Below are positions 44,295 to 52,733 of a stretch of 64,000 nt of DNA, in pieces; the first letter of the stretch is position 1, and each line of letters opens with the position of its first letter. The DNA is from Coprococcus aceti (GTDB taxonomy: Bacteria > Bacillota > Clostridia > Lachnospirales > Lachnospiraceae), in contig NZ_JAOQJT010000008.1 in the NCBI RefSeq assembly GCF_025567285.1, positions 62,001 through 126,000 of the forward strand, read 5' to 3'. A program made the position numbers and the translations under genes. The notes under the pieces are model-generated. The model did not search any database, was not told the DNA's origin, and saw only the letters and a list, made by a program, of their open reading frames with translations.

Positions 44295-44375
44295 AGAGGC
44301 GAAGAATGGAGCTTTTCTGAAGCTAAAAGACATAATTCTGTATGAAATTAAGATGTAAATGTTGAAGAAAGTTCA
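44272..44375. repeat. Two copies of a 15-base direct repeat
   Basis: GTTGAAGAAAGTTCA at 44272-44286 and again at 44361-44375, 89 bases apart, between the Cys-cluster gene and the HTH gene. The first copy is part of the hairpin. Possible binding site of a local regulator. Confidence 0.6.
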
Positions 44376-44435
44376 CCAAAAATATTTTTCTAAATTGATA
44401 GCACCACGCAAACATATACAAACTTATACAAACGA

Positions 44436-44464
44436 TTGAAATTTGACACAAAATAATATATAAT
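44436..44464 (+). promoter_or_regulatory. Promoter of the defence operon
   Basis: TTGAAA (44436-44441), 17-base spacer, TATAAT (44459-44464), 38 bases before the HTH gene. No other strong promoter is seen before hsdM, 37 bases after that gene. Confidence 0.8.
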
Positions 44465-44501
44465 AAAAAATTGGATTAGTATATTTAGGAAAGGAGAACC
44501 T

Positions 44502-44699
44502 ATGACTACTACCAATAATGAAGAAAAATGGATTGGAACAAATGAAGCTGCAGAATTTCTAGGAGTAAAGCCGGCAACAATTCGGGATTGGATTCGTAAA
44601 GGTAAGAATATTCCAAGAAAAAAAATTGGTAAGGCGTGGAAGTTCAAATATTCTGAACTTGAGGAATGGGCTCGAAGTGGTAAAGCTGCAAATAATTAA
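44502..44699 (+). CDS. Excisionase/MerR-type HTH DNA-binding protein
   Basis: 65 residues: WIGTNEAAEFLGVKPATIRDWIRKGKNIPRKKIGKAWKFKYSELEEW, a clear helix-turn-helix of the excisionase (helix_turn_helix_17) family. With AAAGGAGAA before ATG 44502 and hsdM 36 bases downstream, it is the first gene of the defence operon. It could be a recombination directionality factor left from an element, or a control protein setting restriction gene levels; the latter fits its place, but neither is shown. Confidence 0.85.
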   Translation: MTTTNNEEKWIGTNEAAEFLGVKPATIRDWIRKGKNIPRKKIGKAWKFKYSELEEWARSGKAANN

Positions 44700-44735
44700 A
44701 CAATCACGCAACTTAGCGGCAGGAGGTAAAAATAG

Positions 44736-47507
44736 ATGAATAAACAACAATTAGCATCTACTATTTGGCAGTCAGCCAATCAGATGAGATCAAAGATAGA
44801 GGCAAATGAATATAAGGACTATATTCTTGGATTTATGTTCTATAAATATCTTTCAGATCGTGAAATTTCTTTCCTGAAAGGAGAAAAATATTCTGACGAG
44901 GATATTAAAAAAGTGACAGCAGATGACGAGAAACTTGTGAAGCACATTAGTGAGAATATTGGATATTTTATTGCTTATGAGGACTTATTCTCATCATGGC
45001 TTTCTAAAGGCGATGATTTTGATGTATCTGATGTAAGAGATGCATTGAGTAATTTTGATGCCAATATCGAACCGACATATAAGAAATTATTTGAGAATAT
45101 ATTTAAGACGTTGCAGAGTGGCCTTTCAAAGTTAGGTGAAACATCAACAAAGCAGACCAAATCAATAAAGGCGCTTCTTAAACTAATAAAAAGAATTCCG
45201 ATGGATGGAAAGCAAGACTATGATGTTTTAGGGTTTATTTATGAGTATCTCATCAGCATGTTTGCAGCTAACGCTGGAAAGAAAGCAGGAGAGTTTTATA
45301 CACCACATGAAGTTTCAGTGTTGATGTCTGAAATTGTGGCCAACCATCTTAAGGATAGAGAGCATATTAAAATCTATGATCCTACATCAGGTTCAGGCTC
45401 ATTGCTCATTAATATTGGAGCATCTATGGCTCAATATATCGAAGGCGAGAACAAGATTGATTATTATGCGCAAGAATTGAAGGAGAATACCTATAACTTA
45501 ACTCGTATGAATTTGGTTATGCGAGGAATTAATCCAGCTAATATCAATGTTAGAAACGGCGATACTTTGGAAGATGACTGGCCATTTTTTGAAACAGATG
45601 AAAACAAAGACGAGACATATTCGTTAGTTAAAGTTGATGCAGTAGTTTCAAATCCTCCATATTCACAGAAATGGGATCCGAAGAATAAAGAATTTGATCC
45701 TAGATTTAAAGAATTTGGAGTTGCACCAAAGGCAAAAGCAGATTATGCATTTTTACTTCACGAACTCTATCATTTAGAGGATGATGGAATTATGACTATT
45801 GTATTGCCACATGGTGTTTTATTTAGAGGCGGAGAAGAAGAAAAGATACGTGAGACTTTGATTGAGCGAAACCATATAGAGGCAATTATTGGTTTACCAG
45901 CTAATATTTTCTTTGGAACTGGTATACCTACAATTATTATGGTTTTGAAAAGAATAAGAGCAGATTCAGATGTCTTGATTATTGATGCATCAAAAAAATA
46001 TGAGAAGGTCGGCAAAAATAATAAATTACGTGCAAGAGACATTCGTGAAATAGTTGATACCTTGAAGGCTAGAAAATCTGTGACAAAATTTTCAAAATTA
46101 GTTACAAAGGAAGAGATACGGGAAAATGAATATAATTTGAATATTCCGAGATATGTTGATTCATCTGATGATGAAGAACCATGGGATATCCATTCCATTA
46201 TGTTTGGCGGAATTCCTAATATGGAAATAGAAGGTCTTCATAAGTATTGGGATGCGTTTCCGGGGCTACGAGAGGAAATTTTTAGTGCTCTTTCAGCTAA
46301 TTATTCTAGAGTTATAGTAGATGATGTAGAAAGTGCGGTATCTAATTTTGTATCTGTCTCTGATTATATTGCAAAATATCATTATATTTTCAGGGGATTT
46401 GGAGAGCATTTAAAGGATTGCTTGATAGAAGATATCCTTGATGTTAATGCTCAAAGTCTTAAAGAAGATGTATGTACAGATATTTTTAGTAGAACGTCAA
46501 ATATTAAATTAGTTGATCAATACAAGGCATTTCAGATTCTATCTGAAAATTGGGAGACAATCACTTCAGATTTAGAAATGATCCAGGGAGAGGGATTTGA
46601 TGCTATATTCCAGGTTGATCCTAATATGGTAGTAAAGAAAATGAAGGAAGATGAGGATGAGGTAACTGAAGTACAGGAAGGCTGGAAAGGTCATATTTTA
46701 CCATTTGAGCTTGTACAAGAAGTATTCCACTGCGAACAATTATCTGAAATAAAATCAAATGAAAATAGATTAGTGGAAATTGATGGCTACTATACTGAAA
46801 TACTAGAGTCACTCGAAGAGGATGAACTTGAACTGCAGATTACAAATGAGGACAAGAATGCCTTCGTCGGAAAAGAAGTGAAGGCATATGTTGTAGAGGC
46901 GTTGGCTGATGTTGAAAGCCCTGAAATCAATGCATTGAAGGACTATTTAAAGATTTCATCTAAGAAAGAAAAACTTGCTTATATTGAAGAAAGAAAAGTG
47001 GTTGATTGGAACACAATGGCTGCAAATAAGGATGGTACATTTGGAAAACCTGCAGTAAATGCAAGAATTTTACAATTGCAGATGGATTATGAATTTCCAG
47101 AAGAATCACTAGAGGCGAAAATGAAGCAGGTCATGCTTTTGATGGATGAAGAGAGTGATTTGAAGAAAAAACTCAAAAATCAGAAAGTAGAGCTAGAAAA
47201 TGAAACAATAGATAAAATTAAGAGTCTCGAAGAGGATGAAGCACTATATCTTCTTGAGTTGAAATGGATAAGACCAATTTTATCTGGACTAGAGACATTA
47301 CCAGCGGATGTTATTTCTTCGCTTATTTCAGAAGTGAAAAAATTAAATACAAAATATGCAACTACATATAGTGATATTGAGGTAAAGAAAGAATCTGCAG
47401 CTGGTTCTCTTATTCAGATGATTGATGGTTTATCTGGTAGCAAAGATGATCTTGATGGCCTGGCAGAATTTAAGAAGTATATGGGGGTAAAAAATGAAAA
47501 AGTATAA
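44736..47507 (+). CDS. hsdM: Type I restriction-modification methylase subunit HsdM, extended
   Basis: N6-adenine methyltransferase subunit, 923 residues. HsdM_N helical domain (1-150), SAM motif I DPTSGSGSLLINIG (215-228) and catalytic NPPY (306-309), with DPRFKEFG and HGVLFRGG typical of the EcoR124I-like group. After about residue 490 a further 430 residues follow: charged, helical, Glu/Asp/Lys-rich coiled-coil-like segments that common HsdM of about 520 residues lack. AGGAGG lies before the ATG; the stop overlaps hsdS by 14 bases. Confidence 0.93.
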   Translation: MNKQQLASTIWQSANQMRSKIEANEYKDYILGFMFYKYLSDREISFLKGEKYSDEDIKKVTADDEKLVKHISENIGYFIAYEDLFSSWLSKGDDFDVSDVRDALSNFDANIEPTYKKLFENIFKTLQSGLSKLGETSTKQTKSIKALLKLIKRIPMDGKQDYDVLGFIYEYLISMFAANAGKKAGEFYTPHEVSVLMSEIVANHLKDREHIKIYDPTSGSGSLLINIGASMAQYIEGENKIDYYAQELKENTYNLTRMNLVMRGINPANINVRNGDTLEDDWPFFETDENKDETYSLVKVDAVVSNPPYSQKWDPKNKEFDPRFKEFGVAPKAKADYAFLLHELYHLEDDGIMTIVLPHGVLFRGGEEEKIRETLIERNHIEAIIGLPANIFFGTGIPTIIMVLKRIRADSDVLIIDASKKYEKVGKNNKLRARDIREIVDTLKARKSVTKFSKLVTKEEIRENEYNLNIPRYVDSSDDEEPWDIHSIMFGGIPNMEIEGLHKYWDAFPGLREEIFSALSANYSRVIVDDVESAVSNFVSVSDYIAKYHYIFRGFGEHLKDCLIEDILDVNAQSLKEDVCTDIFSRTSNIKLVDQYKAFQILSENWETITSDLEMIQGEGFDAIFQVDPNMVVKKMKEDEDEVTEVQEGWKGHILPFELVQEVFHCEQLSEIKSNENRLVEIDGYYTEILESLEEDELELQITNEDKNAFVGKEVKAYVVEALADVESPEINALKDYLKISSKKEKLAYIEERKVVDWNTMAANKDGTFGKPAVNARILQLQMDYEFPEESLEAKMKQVMLLMDEESDLKKKLKNQKVELENETIDKIKSLEEDEALYLLELKWIRPILSGLETLPADVISSLISEVKKLNTKYATTYSDIEVKKESAAGSLIQMIDGLSGSKDDLDGLAEFKKYMGVKNEKV

Positions 47508-48702
47508 TAAAACACCTAAACTTCGTTTTTCTGGATATACTGACGATTGGGAACAGCGTAAGCTCGGAGAACTGGCTGATATAGTTGGTGGCGGAACGCC
47601 GAGTACAGGCGTTTCAGATTATTGGGATGGTGATATTGATTGGTATGCTCCTGCTGAAATCGCAGAGCAAATATATCTCACTTCGAGCCAGCGAAAGATA
47701 ACTGAAGAAGGATATAATCACAGTTCAGCAAAAATGCTGCCTGTTGGGACTGTGTTGTTTACCTCCCGTGCCGGAATAGGAAAAACCGCTATTTTGACCC
47801 AAAAAGGCTGTACTAATCAAGGTTTTCAATCCATAGTTCCGCACAAGAGCGAATTAGATTCATACTTTATTTTCTCAAGAACAGAGGAATTAAAACAGTA
47901 CGGAGAAACAGTCGGAGCTGGCTCAACTTTCGTTGAGGTGTCAGGAAAACAAATGGCGAATATGGAACTGATGATGCCGAAAACAATGGCAGAGCAAAAG
48001 ACCATTGGTCAATATTTCGCCAACCTCGACAATCTTATCACCCTTCACCAGCGTAAGCTTGAGAAGTTACAGAACATGAAGAAATCATGCTTGCAAAAGA
48101 TGTTCCCTAGGGATGGTGCTACTGTTCCTGAAATAAGGTTTTCTGAATTCCAGGGAGATTGGGAGGAACGAACACTTGGTTCGTGCTTTGAAGAGCGATT
48201 AGAAAGCTTACCAGACGGAGAATTACTATCAGTTACAATTGGTTCAGGAATAAAGAAGTTTTCTGAACTAGATCGCCACGACAATTCAAATACTGACAAA
48301 TCTAAATACAAAAGAGTTTGTATTGGTGATATTGCTTATAACTCAATGAGAATGTGGCAAGGAGCAAGTGGGCGTTCACCATACGAAGGTATTGTAAGTC
48401 CTGCATATACTGTAGTAAAGCCAATAGGAGATATAGACACTCAGTTCTTTGCTTATATGTTTAAGAAGAAAGAGATAATTCATCTTTTTGAAATTAACTC
48501 ACAAGGACTAACATCCGACACTTGGAACTTAAAATATCCAGCATTCAGTAAAATTGTGGTTAGAGTTCCTAGGAATGTGGAAGAGCAAAGTAGGATTGCT
48601 AGATTTTTGTTGGAGCTCGATGAGCTCATTTCATGTACTGAGCAAGAAATTGAGATTACGAAAAGAATGAAAAAAGGATGTCTTCAGAAGATGTTCGCAT
48701 AA
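47494..48702 (+). CDS. hsdS: Type I restriction specificity subunit HsdS
   Basis: 402 residues with two target recognition domains. Each half has a variable TRD (first begins LRFSGYTDDWEQRKLGELADIVGGGTPS, quoted in part; second RFSEFQGDWEERTLGS) followed by a conserved helix (LHQRKLEKLQNMKKSCLQKMFP and EQEIEITKRMKKGCLQKMFA). TRD1 is of the widespread GGGTPS type. It sets the bipartite DNA target, which cannot be predicted here. Start overlaps hsdM by 14 bases. Confidence 0.93.
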   Translation: MKKYNKTPKLRFSGYTDDWEQRKLGELADIVGGGTPSTGVSDYWDGDIDWYAPAEIAEQIYLTSSQRKITEEGYNHSSAKMLPVGTVLFTSRAGIGKTAILTQKGCTNQGFQSIVPHKSELDSYFIFSRTEELKQYGETVGAGSTFVEVSGKQMANMELMMPKTMAEQKTIGQYFANLDNLITLHQRKLEKLQNMKKSCLQKMFPRDGATVPEIRFSEFQGDWEERTLGSCFEERLESLPDGELLSVTIGSGIKKFSELDRHDNSNTDKSKYKRVCIGDIAYNSMRMWQGASGRSPYEGIVSPAYTVVKPIGDIDTQFFAYMFKKKEIIHLFEINSQGLTSDTWNLKYPAFSKIVVRVPRNVEEQSRIARFLLELDELISCTEQEIEITKRMKKGCLQKMFA

Positions 48703-48714
48703 GGAGGGATAGAC

Positions 48715-51700
48715 TTGTCAGATATTATTTTTAATGAAGAAAAGGACTTTGAAGAAGCTGTCATAAAAGCCCTCATTGAGCATGGATGGGAATCGGATGT
48801 TATTAGATATCCATCTGAAGAAGATTTAATTCAGAATTGGGCGAACATATTATTCAATAATAATAAGCAGGGAACGCGATTGAATGATCAGCCATTAACT
48901 TCCGGAGAAATGGCTCAGATTTTAGACCAGGTAAGAAATCTACAATCGCCAATGGCCCTAAATGAGTTCATCAATGGGCGTAGTATATCTATTACCCGTG
49001 ATAACCCTAATGACCCGATTCATCTGGGCAAAGAGATTTCTCTAAAAATTTATGATCGCCAGGAAATTGCATTAGGACAGAGTAGATATCAGATTGTTCA
49101 GCAGCCGAAGTTTAAAACAAAATCACCTATTCTCAACAGCAGAAGAGGTGACTTAATGTTGTTAATTAATGGTATGCCTGTCATTCATCTGGAACTAAAA
49201 CGCAGCGGAATTCCGGTTAGTGAGGCATATAATCAAATAGAAAAATATTCACATGAAGGTGTATTTAGAGGTATTTTTTCTCTAGTACAGATCTTTGTGG
49301 CAATGCAACCTAAGGAATCCGTATATTTTGCAAATCCGGGAGAAAAGGGCGTGTTCAACAAGGCCTTTTATTTTCATTGGGCTGATTTCAATAACAATCC
49401 TATAAATGAATGGTACACGTTCATTAAAAAGTTTTTATCTATTCCAATGGCACATATGCTAATTGGCTTCTATACGATTGCAGATACTGATGAGGGCATA
49501 TTAAAAGTTATGAGAAGTTATCAGTATTATGCGGCAGTCGGAATTGCTAATATTGTTGCGGAGAAAAAGAGTCACTGGGATGATAAGAAGCAGCTCGGTG
49601 GTCATGTGTGGCATACAACTGGTAGTGGTAAAACCATGACTAGCTTTAAAGCTGCTCAGCTCGTTGCTGCTAATCATGATGCAGATAAAGTGGTTTTTCT
49701 GGTTGATAGAAAAGAATTAGGAATACAGTCACTTAAGGAGTACCGTTCATTTGCTACAGGAACAGAATCTGTTCAGGCAACGGAAAATACAGATATTTTA
49801 ATGTCGAAATTAAAGAGCCCAGATTCTGATAATACCTTGATTGTTACATCAATCCAGAAGTTGAGTAATATCGCAAGGGAAGACGTGGCTAATATAGAGG
49901 CAGATTTAAAAATTGTTCAGCGTAAGAGAATGGTTATCATCATTGATGAGTGCCACCGTTCTACGTTTGGAGATATGCTTGCAGATATAAAAAACACGTT
50001 CAAAAATGCATTGATCTTTGGATTTACTGGAACACCTATTCAAGACTTAAATGCAAAAAAAGACAGTACAACGCCGACAATATTTGGTGATGAGATTCAT
50101 AGATATACTCTAGGTGATGGAATCAGGGATAAAAATGTTCTTGGCTTCGATCCATATATGGTGCGCATTTATGACGATGCTGATCTGCGAGAGAAGGTTG
50201 CACTTAGTAAAGCCAAAGCAAAAGACCCAGAGGATGCTTTTAGCGATCCTAAAAAGGAAAAAGTATATCTCAAATACATGGATTCATCTCAAATCAAGAT
50301 GTACGGAGAACTGGTAAATGGAAAATATGTAAAAGGCATAGAAGATTTTGTGCCTAATGAGCAGTACCAAACAGATGAGTATGTTGATGGCGTAATACAG
50401 GATATAAAAAAGAAATGGATGCTATACAGTAGAAATAGAAAGTTTCATGCTATTTTTGCGACCAGCAGTATTCCAGAAGCAGTTAAATATTATAGATTGA
50501 TGGTCAAAGCTTTTCCTGACTTATTCATCACCGCAATGTTTGATCCTACTATTGATAATGAAGGTGGTGGAAGTTTAGAGAAGGAAGATGGAATTGTTGA
50601 AATCTTGGAAGCTTATAATAAGCACTTCAATCAGAAGTATACGATTCCAACGTATGATAAATTTCGTAAGGAAGTCAGCCTAAGATTGGGCCATAAAAAA
50701 CCATTTGATAGTATTGGTAAGGATGAGCAAATTGATATTCTTATTGTAGTGAATCAAATGCTTACTGGATTTGATTCCAAGTTTGTAAATACATTATATC
50801 TGGATAAGATGATGGAGTATGAAAACCTCATCCAGGCCTTTTCGCGTACAAACAGACTTTACAATATGGCTGAGAAGCCTTTTGGAATTATCAAATACTA
50901 TCGTAGACCAAATACAATGGAGAAGAATATTGAAGCGGCTGTAAAGGCATATTCAGGTGATGTCCCTACAGGATTGTTTGTTGATAAATTGCCTAACAAT
51001 CTAAGGAATATGAATGTTCTTTTCCAAAGTATAGAACAGATATTCAAAAATGCAGGTATTGTTAATTTTGAAAAGTTGCCTGCTGATAATGCAGCGATAG
51101 GAAAGTTTGCAAAGGAATTTAATAAATTTGTGAATCATCTTGAAGCGGCTATTATACAAGGGTTTACTTGGAATAAGAATTCTTATCCGGATGAGGATCA
51201 GAATGAAGATGCTATAAAAATGCTAATCGATGAACAGACATACCTGACATTATTAGCTAGATATAAAGAGATAACTCGTGGTGGCGGTGGTGGAGCCGGT
51301 GGAGATGTTCCGTATGAAATAGATGTTCATATTACAGAATATGATACCGGAAAGATCGACGCAAATTACATGAATTCGAATTTTGATAAGTATGTCAAGC
51401 TGATTCAAGGTGATAGCGATCCAGGAGTTGTCGATGCGGCACTGAAGGAATTACATAGATCATTTTCGATGCTTTCACAGGAAGAGCAGCGCTATGCAGA
51501 AAGGTTTATTCATGCAGTAGAAAGTGGTCAGGCAAAATTAGTTCCAGGCAAAACGTTTAGAGATTATATTACTGATTATATGAAGGCAGATGAGCATGCA
51601 CGAATTAATCGTGTTGTTAGACGTCTTGGATGTTACTATGCTTTGCTTAAAGAATTGCTAGATCGTCACGCAACTCCAAGTAACATTGATGATCGAGGAA

Positions 51701-52707
51701 CATTTACTGAGCTAAAAAAATCAGTTAATAAGACAAAGGCAGAGAACTTTTTTAGATTGGTATTTAAGGATGACTATGTTCCGTTACGATTACCAATTTA
51801 CAGCGAGAATTACTTACGTGATTTTATTTTCTCTGGCGGAAAAGATCCGTATTTAAATGTGATTGAAGTAGAACAGACTTCTGCATATACACCTGATGAT
51901 GCTAGAGAATACAATAAACCTAAAGTGGTAGTTGTTAAGCTCACAGATAATGATTATGTCGGTAGAGAGATAAGAACTTCGGTCAGTTACAAGACCTTAG
52001 AAAACTGGTATTCAGAAAGCAACGCTGTAAAAAGTGTTATTGAGTCAGAATGTTTTGCGTATGTGGAAGATAAACTTTGCGTTGCTACATCGGAATGCTT
52101 GGAACGTACTGATGACGGAAAAATAAGATTAACTGAATATGCAAAGACACATGAAGAAGAATGTTTCTTACAATTCATTGTGGATGAAAAAGATGGAACA
52201 TTGCATTATGTGAAACTTCCAAAATCAAAGGCAGATGAAGCATTTAATTATAATGACGCTATAACAGAGGATTTGTTATCTCAGTATGGGCTAGTAAATG
52301 AAATGTCAAAAGAGATGTTAAATGCAATTGACGGTGAAGAATTTGGATCAGCACTTGATATCCTAATGGATAAACATATCTGTAATTATTCAGCAAGACT
52401 TTTAAGAAGTATTACAGGTTTGGATAACAGAACAATAAGTAACATGAAGAAGGGTGAAAATCTTACTAAGTCAAATGTGATATCTGCGTGTTTAGGTATA
52501 CATATTCCGTTTAGAGTTAGTAACCATATGCTTAGTCTTGCTGATTTGACGTTGAATATGACTTCCAAAGGTCAAGTGGGCGATGACAATGAAACATATG
52601 ATATGCTTCTTCATTTAAAATGGACGACTGATTATGATGATATTTATGAAGAATTGAAAGTTCAATCAAAAGATCATCTAATTCACCAGCCGCCAGTAAA
52701 AAAGTAG
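48715..52707 (+). CDS. hsdR: Type I restriction endonuclease HsdR with C-terminal HTH-like extension
   Basis: 1330 residues. N-terminal PD-(D/E)xK nuclease (Asp146 in GDLMLL, Glu160 and Lys162 in LELKR), SF2 helicase with TTGSGKT (301-307), IIDECHRS and TGTPI, then motifs NQMLTGFDSK and QAFSRTNR. EcoR124I HsdR has about 1038 residues; here some 290 more follow. Their last 120 residues (from about 1210; LLRSITGLDNRTISNMKKGENLTKSNVISACL quoted in pieces: SITGLDNRTISNMKKGE, NVISACLGIHIPF) look like an XRE-type HTH. TTG start 48715 after AAGGAGG. Confidence 0.93.
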   Translation: MSDIIFNEEKDFEEAVIKALIEHGWESDVIRYPSEEDLIQNWANILFNNNKQGTRLNDQPLTSGEMAQILDQVRNLQSPMALNEFINGRSISITRDNPNDPIHLGKEISLKIYDRQEIALGQSRYQIVQQPKFKTKSPILNSRRGDLMLLINGMPVIHLELKRSGIPVSEAYNQIEKYSHEGVFRGIFSLVQIFVAMQPKESVYFANPGEKGVFNKAFYFHWADFNNNPINEWYTFIKKFLSIPMAHMLIGFYTIADTDEGILKVMRSYQYYAAVGIANIVAEKKSHWDDKKQLGGHVWHTTGSGKTMTSFKAAQLVAANHDADKVVFLVDRKELGIQSLKEYRSFATGTESVQATENTDILMSKLKSPDSDNTLIVTSIQKLSNIAREDVANIEADLKIVQRKRMVIIIDECHRSTFGDMLADIKNTFKNALIFGFTGTPIQDLNAKKDSTTPTIFGDEIHRYTLGDGIRDKNVLGFDPYMVRIYDDADLREKVALSKAKAKDPEDAFSDPKKEKVYLKYMDSSQIKMYGELVNGKYVKGIEDFVPNEQYQTDEYVDGVIQDIKKKWMLYSRNRKFHAIFATSSIPEAVKYYRLMVKAFPDLFITAMFDPTIDNEGGGSLEKEDGIVEILEAYNKHFNQKYTIPTYDKFRKEVSLRLGHKKPFDSIGKDEQIDILIVVNQMLTGFDSKFVNTLYLDKMMEYENLIQAFSRTNRLYNMAEKPFGIIKYYRRPNTMEKNIEAAVKAYSGDVPTGLFVDKLPNNLRNMNVLFQSIEQIFKNAGIVNFEKLPADNAAIGKFAKEFNKFVNHLEAAIIQGFTWNKNSYPDEDQNEDAIKMLIDEQTYLTLLARYKEITRGGGGGAGGDVPYEIDVHITEYDTGKIDANYMNSNFDKYVKLIQGDSDPGVVDAALKELHRSFSMLSQEEQRYAERFIHAVESGQAKLVPGKTFRDYITDYMKADEHARINRVVRRLGCYYALLKELLDRHATPSNIDDRGTFTELKKSVNKTKAENFFRLVFKDDYVPLRLPIYSENYLRDFIFSGGKDPYLNVIEVEQTSAYTPDDAREYNKPKVVVVKLTDNDYVGREIRTSVSYKTLENWYSESNAVKSVIESECFAYVEDKLCVATSECLERTDDGKIRLTEYAKTHEEECFLQFIVDEKDGTLHYVKLPKSKADEAFNYNDAITEDLLSQYGLVNEMSKEMLNAIDGEEFGSALDILMDKHICNYSARLLRSITGLDNRTISNMKKGENLTKSNVISACLGIHIPFRVSNHMLSLADLTLNMTSKGQVGDDNETYDMLLHLKWTTDYDDIYEELKVQSKDHLIHQPPVKK

Positions 52708-52733
52708 AATATCAACGATGAACAGGAGATATC

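Noticed and set aside
44502..44699. Calling the HTH protein a true excisionase
   Set aside because: No integrase is found in the island; its place at the head of the restriction operon allows a regulatory role just as well.
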